The notes beneath the pieces are model-generated. The model made no database searches. It was not told where the DNA came from and saw only the letters and a list, made by a program, of their open reading frames with translations. A stretch of 16,549 bases of DNA. Source: JARRRL01 sp037380725 (lineage in GTDB: Bacteria > Pseudomonadota > Gammaproteobacteria > Pseudomonadales > JANQJO01). The translations under genes were made by a program, and so were the position numbers. Below are positions 1 through 7,341 of this stretch, one piece after another. Location of the stretch: positions 1 through 16,549 of the forward strand of contig JARRRL010000083.1 of assembly GCA_037380725.1 (NCBI GenBank), given 5' to 3'. Positions within the stretch are counted from its first letter, which is position 1. Each line of letters starts with the position of its first letter.

Positions 1-708
1 ATTGAGGACATGCAACCGGTGTTTGAATCAACGCAATCCTTGTTGGTTGAGTTGGAGATGGATGCATTGACACAGTTGGATTTGGCGCAAAGCATGCTGT
101 TACCCGATCCCTATCGATTGACGGACTTTTTTTCAGAAGCGGAATTTCAGCAAATCGTCCGTCTGATGCGCGGACGAATTGAAGGCGCGCGCTTAAAAGT
201 GGTAAAACCCTGGGTTGTCTTTGTGCAACTGTATTCGGCGCGTTCCGATGCGGAGCAAACCATGGATATGCTGATTGCGCACAATTATCATCAATTAAAA
301 AAACCCGTAAAAGGTTTGGAGTCGGTCTCGCGTCAGCTTTCGGTGTTTGATGCGTTGAGTTATCAGCAACAAGCCGCGTTGGTGCGTCGGGCTTTGGAAA
401 TTTACCAAGTCCAATCGGCGACGTTAAATCAGCGATTATTTCAGTATTACCGACGAGGTGATTTGATCAATTTATGGGTGTTGCAAGAGCAGTTTGTTGA
501 GGATATGGGGCCTATTTTTGTACCCCTGAATCAAGCTACACTTGGAGGACGCAATCGCGATATGCTGGAACGGATTATGACCTCAACGCCTCGGGCTGCG
601 CAATTGATAGCCGTTGGCGCGCTGCATCTACCGGGATCCGATGGGTTGTTGTGTTTGCTGGAAGGGAAGGGTTACCGCGTTCGTCCAGCCGTGTTAGGGC
701 AGCGTTAA
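1..708 (+). CDS. TraB/GumN family protein, C-terminal part (5' end outside window)
   Basis: The frame is open from the first base, so the gene begins upstream; the ATG at 10 is probably internal. The visible 235 codons match the C-terminal three quarters of TraB/GumN proteins, which usually have about 290-300 residues. Counting from the ATG at 10, residues 84-113 resemble the family pattern of a leucine-rich stretch, a GLE motif (102-104) and the following QL/FD positions. Near the end, residues 203-214 read GALHLPGSDGLL, the conserved G-x-x-H-x-x-G-x-x-G-L signature, followed by a GYRV strand. The family is thought to be metal-dependent and peptidase-like, but the role of most bacterial members is unknown. 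The export signal expected at the N-terminus is not in the window. The gene ends 32 bases before the hydrolase gene on the same strand and may be cotranscribed with it. Confidence 0.8.
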   Translation: MEDMQPVFESTQSLLVELEMDALTQLDLAQSMLLPDPYRLTDFFSEAEFQQIVRLMRGRIEGARLKVVKPWVVFVQLYSARSDAEQTMDMLIAHNYHQLKKPVKGLESVSRQLSVFDALSYQQQAALVRRALEIYQVQSATLNQRLFQYYRRGDLINLWVLQEQFVEDMGPIFVPLNQATLGGRNRDMLERIMTSTPRAAQLIAVGALHLPGSDGLLCLLEGKGYRVRPAVLGQR

Positions 709-740
709 ATCGGTGCTGTGAACGTCAGACAAGGAGGGGT

Positions 741-1619
741 ATGGTGCCGGAATGTATGAAAATTCAAGAAGGTATGGTTGAAATTTCTGGTCTCCAATAC
801 GCTTACAAAGCGTGGGGCGATCCGAAATTACCCGTCATGTTGGCATTTCATGGTTGGCTGGACAACGCGAATAGTTTTGATTGTGTGGCGCCGACATTAG
901 CCAAATCATATCGTTTTATTGCGATTGATTTCCTCGGTCACGGCAAGTCAGATTGGTTACCCGAGCGGTGTTTTTACCACTATACAGAATTACTTGTGGA
1001 TGCCTCAGAGTTGTTGATGTTGTGGGGGGCCGCTCAGCCGGTGACACTCATGGGGCATTCCTTGGGTGGCGCGGTGGCGGTGTGTCTGGCGGCTTTGTTT
1101 CCGGAAGCGGTAAAGGCCTGCATAACCCTCGATGCCGTCGGGCCGTGGGTAACGGAAGTGGAAAACCTGGTGGAAAAAATGGCGATGGCGGTGCAGTTTC
1201 GTCGCAATTGGGAGCCGCGTGCTGCGCGTGTATTTTCAGATTTTGAAGCGGCGGTGCGCGTGCGTCAAGTGGGTGAGTGGGCTATCACGCCTACTGCGGC
1301 GCGTCAATTGTGTGAGCGTGGACTCAGAGCGGTGGAAGGCGGTTGGGTGTGGCGTGCGGATCCCCGTTGGAAAACACCGTCGGTGATGAGATTGTGTGAG
1401 GCGCAGGTGCGTGCAATCTTGCAAGCGATAAGGTGTCCCGTGTTGCTGGCCGTATCCGATCAAGGGCTCGTACACAGTATGCCATCGGCGATGGAGCGCA
1501 AAGCGTGTTTTCGTGATTTGACTGAATGCGCGTTTCGAGGTGGGCATCACTTTCACATGGAGGAAGACGCGCCGTTGTTGTGTCAGTGGGTGTTAACGGA
1601 ACTGGAGAAACGAGCATAA
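741..1619 (+). CDS. Alpha/beta hydrolase (serine hydrolase-like, SERHL type)
   Basis: A 292-residue soluble alpha/beta-fold hydrolase. Visible motifs are the oxyanion-side HGWLDNANSF (H37 onwards), FLGHGKSD, the nucleophile elbow GHSLGG with Ser107, a likely acid Asp240 in AVSDQG, and a likely catalytic His269 in GGHHFHME near the C-terminus. The HGWLDN motif is typical of the serine-hydrolase-like (SERHL/kraken) group, which probably acts on esters or similar small substrates; the true substrate is unknown. I chose the ATG at 741 because AAGGAGG lies at 731-737. The GTG at 744 gives better spacing to that site and the ATG at 756 is also possible. The longer frame back to 651 would overlap the TraB gene. 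It follows that gene on the same strand and converges with recQ, leaving about 50 bases between stops. Confidence 0.85.
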   Translation: MVPECMKIQEGMVEISGLQYAYKAWGDPKLPVMLAFHGWLDNANSFDCVAPTLAKSYRFIAIDFLGHGKSDWLPERCFYHYTELLVDASELLMLWGAAQPVTLMGHSLGGAVAVCLAALFPEAVKACITLDAVGPWVTEVENLVEKMAMAVQFRRNWEPRAARVFSDFEAAVRVRQVGEWAITPTAARQLCERGLRAVEGGWVWRADPRWKTPSVMRLCEAQVRAILQAIRCPVLLAVSDQGLVHSMPSAMERKACFRDLTECAFRGGHHFHMEEDAPLLCQWVLTELEKRA

Positions 1620-1668
1620 ATAACGAGCATACATGATGCTGTGAATTGTCAGATACGTCCAAGATACC

Positions 1669-3477
1669 TCACGGTATTGAGTGTTCATCCCATGTGTTAC
1701 GGAGTACAGCCAGAAAAGATTCGCCGTAATTTTTTAATTTGTGTTCACCGACGCCACTGAGCGCCAACAGTTCATGCGGTGTTTGGGGGCGTTGTTCGAC
1801 CATGTCTTTCAAGGTGACGTCGTGAAAGATAACGTAAGGCGGCACTTTTTGCTCGTTGGCCAGCGATTGGCGAACGGCGCGGAGTTTTAACCACAGTTGT
1901 CGTTCGAATTCATTAAATTGTGCCAAAAACGACTTGGGTTTATTGACGCTGGAACGGCTGCGAACTTCACGAAGTGCGCGTAAGGTTACGCTGGTTTTGC
2001 CTTGCAGAATGGGACGGCAGTCGGCGGTCAGCTGCAAGGAACCGTATTGCGTGTTATCAACCGAAACGTACCCGCGTGCGATAATCTGCCGAAACAGGCT
2101 GCGCCACTGTTGCGGGCTGAGTTCTTTACCGATGCCGTAAGTGGAGAGTCGATGATGGCCAAATTGGGTAATGCGTTCAGTGGGTTTTCCCAATAGAACG
2201 TCGATGAGGTAGTTCACCCCGAAACGTTGTCCCGTTCGATAAATGCAAGATAACGCTTTTTGAACGGCAATACTGGCATCCCACGTTGCGGCGGGTGACA
2301 AGCAACTGTCGCAATTGCCACAGTCTTCCGGATACGCTTCGTCGAAGTAGTTGAGCAGTTGTACGCGTCGGCAAGCGGTTGTTTCACAAAAGGCGAGCAT
2401 GGCTTCCAGTTTGTGGTGCTCAACGCGTTTGTGAGACTCTGTCGCGGTACTTTGTGCGGTGAAATTTCGCAGTAACATGACGTCTTGAAGGCCGTACACC
2501 ATCCATGCGGAAGCGCTCAGGCCGTCTCGTCCTGCTCGCCCGGTTTCTTGGTAGTAGGCTTCCAGACTTTTGGGTAAATCCAAGTGTGCGACGAAACGCA
2601 CATTGGGTTTATCGATGCCCATACCGAATGCAATCGTGGCTACCATGATAACGCCTTCTTCTTGAAGGAAGCGTCGTTGGTGTGCCGCGCGGATGTTGGC
2701 GGCGAATCCGGCGTGATACGGCAAGGCGCGAAAACCTTCGGGTCGGTCGAAGCTGCTGATAAAGGTTTTGGCTTTGCTCAAGCCCAAACGTTCGCGGATT
2801 TCTTCGCGGGTGCGCTTGTCAGCGGTGGCCGTAAGCGCCAGGCGTGGCACATGCGGAAAAGCGTCGATGAGGGCGTTTAATTGTAAATATTCAGGGCGAA
2901 AATCATGCCCCCATTGCGAGACACAGTGTGCTTCGTCAATGGCGAAGAGTGCAATGTTTAAGCGTGCTAACAGGGACCATGTGCGCTCGCTGAATAAGCG
3001 CTCCGGTGCAATGTACAGTAAATCCAATTGTTCGTGGCGCAGACGGTGTTCAATGTCGAGAACGGCGTTGTAGTCGAGCGTGGAGTTTAAATACGCTGCG
3101 CGCACGCCAGCTTGCAGGAGCGCAAAGACTTGATCTTCCATCAGGGCGATTAATGGGGAAATAACAATGCCCACGCCGGGGCGCAATAAAGCGGGAATTT
3201 GGTAACAAAGGGATTTTCCACCTCCGGTTGGCATGAGCACCAGTGCATCGTGTCCGAGCAGTATGGTGTTGATGATCTCAGCTTGATGGCCTCGAAAGGA
3301 GTCGTATCCGAATAATTCCTTCAAAACGGATGTGGGAGAAGGTGGGAGAGGAGAAGAAGAGGCGGCGTGTGAGGCATCGTGGCGTTGAGCTGTTGGCGTG
3401 GTGCTGTGTGCGGTGTTGGAACGGTTTTTTTGTGCTTGTGGCTGAGGTGTTAGCGCCGTGTCGTCGATGCTGTTCAC
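1669..3477 (-). CDS. recQ: RecQ-family DNA helicase with internal deletion of motif IV
   Basis: RecQ helicases are 3'-5' ATP-dependent DNA helicases used in recombination repair and fork rescue. The 602-residue product shows Walker A TGGGKS (84-89), DEAH box (181-184), ALTATA motif III (214-219), motif V VATIAFGMGIDKPNVRF (279-295) and motif VI YYQETGRAGRDG (308-319). A zinc site follows (C369, C386, C389, C392), then a winged helix (about 400-500) and an HRDC domain (about 521-597). The GTG start at 3477 is supported by GAGGGA just upstream. Compared with E. coli RecQ as I recall it, the N-terminus has about 35 extra Ser/Thr/Pro-rich residues. Between SSFDRP and YHAG only 7 residues remain where E. 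coli has 54. This removes about 47 residues in frame, including the motif IV strand (GIIYCxSR type). Helicase activity is therefore doubtful. It is the last gene of the minus-strand block. Confidence 0.93.
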   Translation of the reverse strand: MNSIDDTALTPQPQAQKNRSNTAHSTTPTAQRHDASHAASSSPLPPSPTSVLKELFGYDSFRGHQAEIINTILLGHDALVLMPTGGGKSLCYQIPALLRPGVGIVISPLIALMEDQVFALLQAGVRAAYLNSTLDYNAVLDIEHRLRHEQLDLLYIAPERLFSERTWSLLARLNIALFAIDEAHCVSQWGHDFRPEYLQLNALIDAFPHVPRLALTATADKRTREEIRERLGLSKAKTFISSFDRPEGFRALPYHAGFAANIRAAHQRRFLQEEGVIMVATIAFGMGIDKPNVRFVAHLDLPKSLEAYYQETGRAGRDGLSASAWMVYGLQDVMLLRNFTAQSTATESHKRVEHHKLEAMLAFCETTACRRVQLLNYFDEAYPEDCGNCDSCLSPAATWDASIAVQKALSCIYRTGQRFGVNYLIDVLLGKPTERITQFGHHRLSTYGIGKELSPQQWRSLFRQIIARGYVSVDNTQYGSLQLTADCRPILQGKTSVTLRALREVRSRSSVNKPKSFLAQFNEFERQLWLKLRAVRQSLANEQKVPPYVIFHDVTLKDMVEQRPQTPHELLALSGVGEHKLKNYGESFLAVLRNTWDEHSIP

Positions 3478-3565
3478 GAATCCCTCATTTTTTGGCTGAT
3501 TGTGGGGGCTTAGAATTGGTTTTGGGCTTGGTGTTAGGGCCTAGTTTTTGGCTGTCAATTTTGGA

Positions 3566-3814
3566 CTATTTTTTCTTACCTTTTCGATTTTTCCGGGCTT
3601 TACGCCGTCGGACCTGTCGACTGTCTTTGTCGATGGGACGATAATTCTCAAAAGCCTTTTGCATTTTTTTGAAACGTTGTTCTTTTTGCGCGTGCCGTTT
3701 TGCTTCGCTCTGTTTTTGAATGGAGATGACGTCAGCGCTATCGGGCGTGATGGACGCGTTGTTGGTGCTGTCGTTGCTGTTATTGCCGTTACTGGTATCG
3801 ATGTCGTCGTTCAT
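3566..3814 (-). CDS. Small hypothetical protein with very basic C-terminus
   Basis: An 82-residue ORF that I do not recognise. The first 30 residues are rich in Asn, Asp, Ser and Thr. From about residue 35 it becomes strongly basic and helical-looking (QKQSEAKRHAQKEQRFKKMQ), and it ends in an Arg/Lys-rich tail (VRRRKARKNRKGKKK). No signal peptide, membrane segment or cysteine is present. It lies in line between the DUF2069 gene (49 bases upstream) and recQ (88 bases downstream), on the same strand, so cotranscription is likely. The ribosome-binding site is weak. The basic tail suggests nucleic-acid or ribosome contact, but that is inference. It is probably a real gene because of its ordered charge pattern and the tidy spacing. 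Confidence 0.55.
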   Translation of the reverse strand: MNDDIDTSNGNNSNDSTNNASITPDSADVISIQKQSEAKRHAQKEQRFKKMQKAFENYRPIDKDSRQVRRRKARKNRKGKKK

Positions 3815-3863
3815 GGTGCTGATCTCGCAGATATGGTGCTTTCTGACTCTTGAGTACTGGTCT

Positions 3864-4373
3864 TCACGGGATATCCGTCACCAAGAGTGTAGGCGATGTC
3901 CTGGCGGGTTCGGCTGGAGCGATTGTTGATTTTGTCTTTGTTGACTGCGCCTGTGCGGTGGCTTGAAGCATGTTGGCTTGCTGCTCGCGCTGCTTATGTT
4001 GCTTGCACTGCTTATGTTGCTTGCGCTGACTAGCGCGCAAGTACAATAAAGCGGAAGTAAGACAGTAACTGATCAGAAAGGCATCGGCGAGTAACCAGCC
4101 ACGTCGTGGCCACGGGGCGGCGATTTGCGACAGTGATGCGAGTAAATAGAACAGAGCCAGCAGTGTGAACCACAATAAGCCCATTCGATGGCGCTTGACT
4201 AAGAGGGGCGCGCAAGCGAGCCAGGGAAGTAGTTGAACCAGGGCGAGTAACCAGGATGTACGAGTTTGCGGCGTATAGAGTAAGCAAAACCCGGTGAAAA
4301 AAATCAGTGGAAATGCCAAAAAACTGACCATTAACGCACGATAGTGGGTTGAACTGGTGGTGTTTTCGCGCAT
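3864..4373 (-). CDS. DUF2069 family inner-membrane protein with extended C-terminal tail
   Basis: A 169-residue predicted inner-membrane protein with four hydrophobic segments at about residues 14-33, 40-58, 64-82 and 92-112. The layout, with a short basic loop after the second helix (VKRHRMG) and an ALFYLLASLSQ segment, matches the DUF2069 family, whose function is unknown. Family members usually stop soon after the fourth helix. Here about 55 extra residues follow, beginning with a Lys/Gln/His repeat (KQHKQCKQHKQREQQ) encoded by an 18-base tandem duplication, then an Ala/Thr/Pro-rich tail. The ATG at 4373 is preceded by an AGAGAGAGAG run that can act as ribosome-binding site. It lies directly downstream of the WrbA-like gene, a pairing I recall from other gammaproteobacteria. 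Confidence 0.78.
   Translation of the reverse strand: MRENTTSSTHYRALMVSFLAFPLIFFTGFCLLYTPQTRTSWLLALVQLLPWLACAPLLVKRHRMGLLWFTLLALFYLLASLSQIAAPWPRRGWLLADAFLISYCLTSALLYLRASQRKQHKQCKQHKQREQQANMLQATAQAQSTKTKSTIAPAEPARTSPTLLVTDIP
3990..4025. repeat. 18-bp tandem duplication inside the DUF2069 gene
   Basis: Two copies of an 18-base unit (ctgcttatgttgcttgca; the second copy ends in g) run head to tail. On the coding strand each unit is six codons, KQHKQC and KQHKQR, so the duplication keeps the frame. It lies in the hydrophilic tail after the last membrane helix, where length change is likely tolerated. Confidence 0.85.
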
Positions 4374-4406
4374 GGTTGTGCTCTCTCTCTCTATTGCGTA
4401 GACCTA

Positions 4407-4420
4407 CATTGACGTCAATG
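4407..4420. repeat. 14-bp perfect palindrome over the wrbA stop codon
   Basis: CATTGACGTCAATG is identical to its reverse complement and contains the stop codon (4415-4417) of the WrbA-like gene. It sits 34 bases upstream of the DUF2069 start. It could be a protein-binding site or chance; as an RNA hairpin it would have no loop. Confidence 0.6.
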
Positions 4421-5134
4421 GTGATTCAAGTCTTTCAAGCGTGATGCGAATGCCGCCAAACGGCGACCTTGCGCCACAGCAAGCTTGGTTTCATCAGCGC
4501 TCAGTGTGGCGACGCGGTTTTGGCCGGCAACGTGGGTTGCGCCGTAGGGTGTCCCACCGCTGAGGGTGGTGTTCAGCGCGGCTTCCATGTAAGGGAGACC
4601 GATCAGCGCCATGCCGTGATGAAGCAGTGGGATCATCATGGATAAGAGCGTCATTTCTTGTCCGCCGTGCATACTCGCTGAACTGGAAAACACGCAGGCT
4701 GGCTTTGAGACGAGGTCTCCAGATACCCACAAACTGGCGGAGACATGGTCCAGAAAATGTTTAAGTGGTGCGGCCATATTACCGAAACGAGTGGGCGAGC
4801 CGAGCGCCAGGCCTGAGCAATGGGTCAGGTCTGCTTCTGTGGCGTATGGCGCACCGGATTCGGGAATTTCGGGTAGTCGTTCGCAGGTTTGAGCCGTGAC
4901 GGGCGGTACAGTGCGTAAACGCGCCGCCAGCAGTCCGGTTTCTTCAACGCCACGGGCAATGGCGCGTGCGAGGGCTTCAGTACTGCCTTGTCGTGAGTAG
5001 AATAAGACCAAGACATACGGCGCGTCTACGTGAGCGTTGATGTGTGGACTCTCGCTGCTTTGGGGTGTGTCTGCATTTGAATGTGTTGGTGCAGTTGAAT
5101 CCGGTGAAGTTGAATTTGGCGTACATTCCGACAT
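4415..5134 (-). CDS. wrbA: WrbA-like NAD(P)H:quinone oxidoreductase (flavodoxin fold)
   Basis: WrbA proteins are FMN-binding quinone reductases that take two electrons from NAD(P)H, avoiding semiquinone radicals. With the start at 5134 the protein has 239 residues. The FMN phosphate loop is SRQGST (47-52). LGSPTRFGNM (111-120) and SSSASMHGGQE (150-160) are the flavin-contacting loops, and LLHHGM and GGTPYGATH are further WrbA hallmarks. The match is especially close to Pseudomonas-type WrbA. I prefer the ATG at 5134 because GGAG lies 8 bases upstream; a GTG at 5185 would add 17 residues without a site. Residues 1-38 are a Ser/Thr/Pro/Asn-rich extension absent from standard WrbA, whose fold starts at about residue 39. 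It is the first gene of the minus-strand block leading to recQ. Confidence 0.9.
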   Translation of the reverse strand: MSECTPNSTSPDSTAPTHSNADTPQSSESPHINAHVDAPYVLVLFYSRQGSTEALARAIARGVEETGLLAARLRTVPPVTAQTCERLPEIPESGAPYATEADLTHCSGLALGSPTRFGNMAAPLKHFLDHVSASLWVSGDLVSKPACVFSSSASMHGGQEMTLLSMMIPLLHHGMALIGLPYMEAALNTTLSGGTPYGATHVAGQNRVATLSADETKLAVAQGRRLAAFASRLKDLNHH

Positions 5135-5239
5135 AGCGCAGTCTCCAGTAGTCTGCCGCGCAGTATGGGAAGCTCGTCCGCACACGTCAAGTTCGTCACC
5201 GTTACGGGCGTTTAAGAGGGGGCCTCAAGCCGAACGTTA

Positions 5240-5256
5240 TGATTAAAAAATAATCA
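5240..5256. promoter_or_regulatory. AT-rich inverted repeat upstream of wrbA
   Basis: TGATTA and TAATCA are separated by five A residues, about 105 bases upstream of the wrbA start. It may be an operator or promoter element for the minus-strand block. I could not assign clear -35/-10 boxes, and no binding protein is implied. Confidence 0.25.
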
Positions 5257-5297
5257 ATTGTAAGCGGTAGATTGTAAGTGATGGATTGTAAGTAATA
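5256..5297. repeat. Three 14-bp tandem repeats
   Basis: Three adjoining 14-base units with the core attgtaag (aattgtaagcggta, gattgtaagtgatg, gattgtaagtaata), followed by a partial unit gattat. They fill the space between the terminator-like hairpin of the cytochrome gene and the wrbA upstream region. They are too few to call a regulatory array; replication slippage is the simplest origin. Confidence 0.8.
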
Positions 5298-5303
5298 GAT
5301 TAT

Positions 5304-5327
5304 GTGGGGTGCGTATGGCCACCCCAC
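5304..5327 (-). terminator. Probable terminator hairpin of the diheme cytochrome gene
   Basis: GTGGGGTG (5304-5311) and CACCCCAC (5320-5327) form a perfect 8-bp GC-rich stem with an 8-base loop. It starts 14 bases after the cytochrome stop codon in the direction of transcription. The sequence after the stem on the minus strand is AT-rich (ATAATCTATT) but lacks a pure T run, so termination strength is uncertain. Confidence 0.5.
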
Positions 5328-5340
5328 GCTTTGAGTCAGT

Positions 5341-7206
5341 TTATAAAGTTTTCATGTATTCCAGCAACTCTTGTTTTTCTGTCTTGTTTAACTCATGCAC
5401 ACCATATTCATGCCCAGAATTTGAGTTACCGAGTCGGCTGGTGTCAAATTTAAAGGCGTTTGGCAGTGTGCTTGATGCATCGGAATTAAAGCCGACTTTA
5501 ATGGGATCATATTCCCGCGAACCCAAATAAAACGTTTTAGAACGTTCAGTGGCGGGCAGTAGTATTTCGTATAAATTGGGAACGGAACCATTGTGCAAGT
5601 AAGGCGCGGTTGCCCAAATACCGTTTAAGGGCCTGCCTTTGTAAACGAGTGGGTCGGTGGCGTCAGCCATGGTATTCATGACAGTTTTTGTTTTACTGTT
5701 CTCATATTGGTCACCAAAATCCTTCAATGCTGCCGCCAATTCGTCGGGCATTGCAGCGGCGGAGTCGGAGGACATCGTGCCATTCGAATGCGTGCTGTGA
5801 TGGCTGTCGATGTCGATCAGCGATGCTTCAAGGGATTCTTCTGGGTGCTCAAGCAGAGCGCCAACGACGGCGTTGACCAAGGGCTCCAGGCCACTGGTCT
5901 GTGCTTCGATAACTGGACCGGCCAGTACAAATTCCTTGCGTCCCTCAAATTTTCCAGCAGGACGTTGACGTATCATGTTTTTTAATTCAGTGGGATCGGT
6001 TTTTACCTCTTTTAAAGGGGTTAAGACCGCGTTATATGATTGACCTTCGTTTTCGCGAGCGATAACTTGGTGGCAGCTGGCGCAATATTGATCGAAATGA
6101 ACGCTGCCTTTTGCGGCGGCGACGGGATCGATCGCTGGAAAATACTGAGCTGGCCATTCGGGCGATCGCAGTTCAGCGATCCAGGATTCCAGTTTTCCTA
6201 AATTCGAAATATTGAGTGATGAGCGATAGTGTTTGATACTGGCGTCGCTCGGGACATGAAGTTGACCGTAAACACCCAGCACTTCACCGCCGTTTCGGAT
6301 TAAGGCACCGGCGCTGGCAGGGCCATTTGGCGCAAAACCGGGCCATTGTACAACGTTTGATTGATGCGTCCCCCATAAAAAAGGGTAACTCACTGGCGCG
6401 GTCGACGCGAATCCGGCGGTAGGCAGACCATTAAATTTAGCGAGTATTTGGTTAAAAATAGCGCCGATGGCGTCCACGCGCGCGTAACCGTATTGTGGTT
6501 GAGTTTGGCTTGGACGATTGACGTGATTTCGTTTTTCCAATACAAGCGTTTGTTGCAATAAATCTTGCCGAAGTGCATTGATTTGATTGGGTGTGGCTGT
6601 TTTACCGAGTACCCGGAGAGCGAATCGATTGAATTTAGCTTGATCTTCGTAGGTCGCGGCCATGGCGCGCACGAGGTCAACGTTAAACGTCTCAAAATCA
6701 GCTAATGTGGGGCCACCGTCTAGGCGAATTTCGACGTTTTGGTAGCTGATTTGTGCGGTGTGGCAAGCCGCACAGGTCATACCGACCCAAGCTTGTTGAT
6801 TGGCAGTGTCGGTGTGTTTTGCGAATCCAACGGGTAAGGCGTCTGGGTTGAGGGGGCTGGCCTCGGCGGGTATATAGCGGTAGCCGTTGATGTTGGCATC
6901 GCTACGAAATAAGTGCTCGTTGTCAGCCTGTTCCAATGCTAAAAACCATTGATAAGGCATAATTCGCGAGCCTTGATCGGTAAAATAAAACGCCTGTTGC
7001 GTGTCCGTCGTCCAACCTTGTTCGAGGTTGACGATGGGGCGATCATGGGAGTCAGTGGCGTCGGCAACGCGGCTGCCTTCTTGTATTTGAGGTCCCGTTT
7101 GCCAGCTTGTGCAACCGGAGATTGATAACAGCAAGCCAGAAAAAATGGCGAGTTGAGAATGCTTTGATACGGTTTTCACTGTTCTTGTTCTCCCGATTTT
7201 GTCCAT
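5341..7206 (-). CDS. Diheme c-type cytochrome lipoprotein, RoxA/RoxB-like (MauG/cytochrome c peroxidase superfamily)
   Basis: With the start at 7206 this is a 621-residue exported protein. Basic residues and a hydrophobic segment lead to a lipobox I-S-G-C with Cys32, so it should be lipid-anchored. Two c-type heme sites are visible, CAACH (145-149) and CASCH (375-379). Near the C-terminus, NGIWATAPYLHNGSVP (528-543) is the hallmark of MauG/diheme peroxidase relatives and of the rubber oxygenases RoxA and RoxB. Early motifs (GWTTDTQQAFYFTDQGS) and the length also fit the RoxA-like group. Known RoxA and RoxB cleave polyisoprene with dioxygen; whether this one does is unknown, and it may act on another substrate or as a peroxidase. 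The frame runs to a GTG at 7257, but that adds 17 residues before a normal signal peptide. The ATG at 7206 has AGGA just upstream. It is a single gene between wrbA and the accessory region. Confidence 0.85.
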   Translation of the reverse strand: MDKIGRTRTVKTVSKHSQLAIFSGLLLSISGCTSWQTGPQIQEGSRVADATDSHDRPIVNLEQGWTTDTQQAFYFTDQGSRIMPYQWFLALEQADNEHLFRSDANINGYRYIPAEASPLNPDALPVGFAKHTDTANQQAWVGMTCAACHTAQISYQNVEIRLDGGPTLADFETFNVDLVRAMAATYEDQAKFNRFALRVLGKTATPNQINALRQDLLQQTLVLEKRNHVNRPSQTQPQYGYARVDAIGAIFNQILAKFNGLPTAGFASTAPVSYPFLWGTHQSNVVQWPGFAPNGPASAGALIRNGGEVLGVYGQLHVPSDASIKHYRSSLNISNLGKLESWIAELRSPEWPAQYFPAIDPVAAAKGSVHFDQYCASCHQVIARENEGQSYNAVLTPLKEVKTDPTELKNMIRQRPAGKFEGRKEFVLAGPVIEAQTSGLEPLVNAVVGALLEHPEESLEASLIDIDSHHSTHSNGTMSSDSAAAMPDELAAALKDFGDQYENSKTKTVMNTMADATDPLVYKGRPLNGIWATAPYLHNGSVPNLYEILLPATERSKTFYLGSREYDPIKVGFNSDASSTLPNAFKFDTSRLGNSNSGHEYGVHELNKTEKQELLEYMKTL

Positions 7207-7264
7207 AGTCCTGACCAGCGTCAAACGTAAGTCAAACATAAAATGAAGTATATTCACATGCCGG

Positions 7265-7289
7265 GTACACTGTAGCGTAGCGTGTGTAC
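7265..7289. promoter_or_regulatory. Inverted repeat upstream of the cytochrome gene
   Basis: GTACAC (7265-7270) and GTGTAC (7284-7289) flank a 13-base spacer that itself contains tgtagcg and tagcgtg. It lies about 60 bases upstream of the chosen cytochrome start, where an operator would be expected. The spacing would suit a dimeric repressor, but no regulator gene is adjacent and chance is possible. Confidence 0.3.
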
Positions 7290-7341
7290 ATTGTGAAGAA
7301 TTATGAAGAAATGAGAGGGTGGGCGATATAAAGATGGTTGA

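Noticed and set aside
651..740. Longer N-terminus for the alpha/beta hydrolase
   Set aside because: It would overlap the TraB gene, has an Arg-rich sequence unlike the family, and a good ribosome-binding site supports the start near 741.
1664..1677. Small hairpin at the recQ stop as a bidirectional terminator for the convergent genes
   Set aside because: Only a 5-bp stem (ATACC/GGTAT) with no T tract on either strand.
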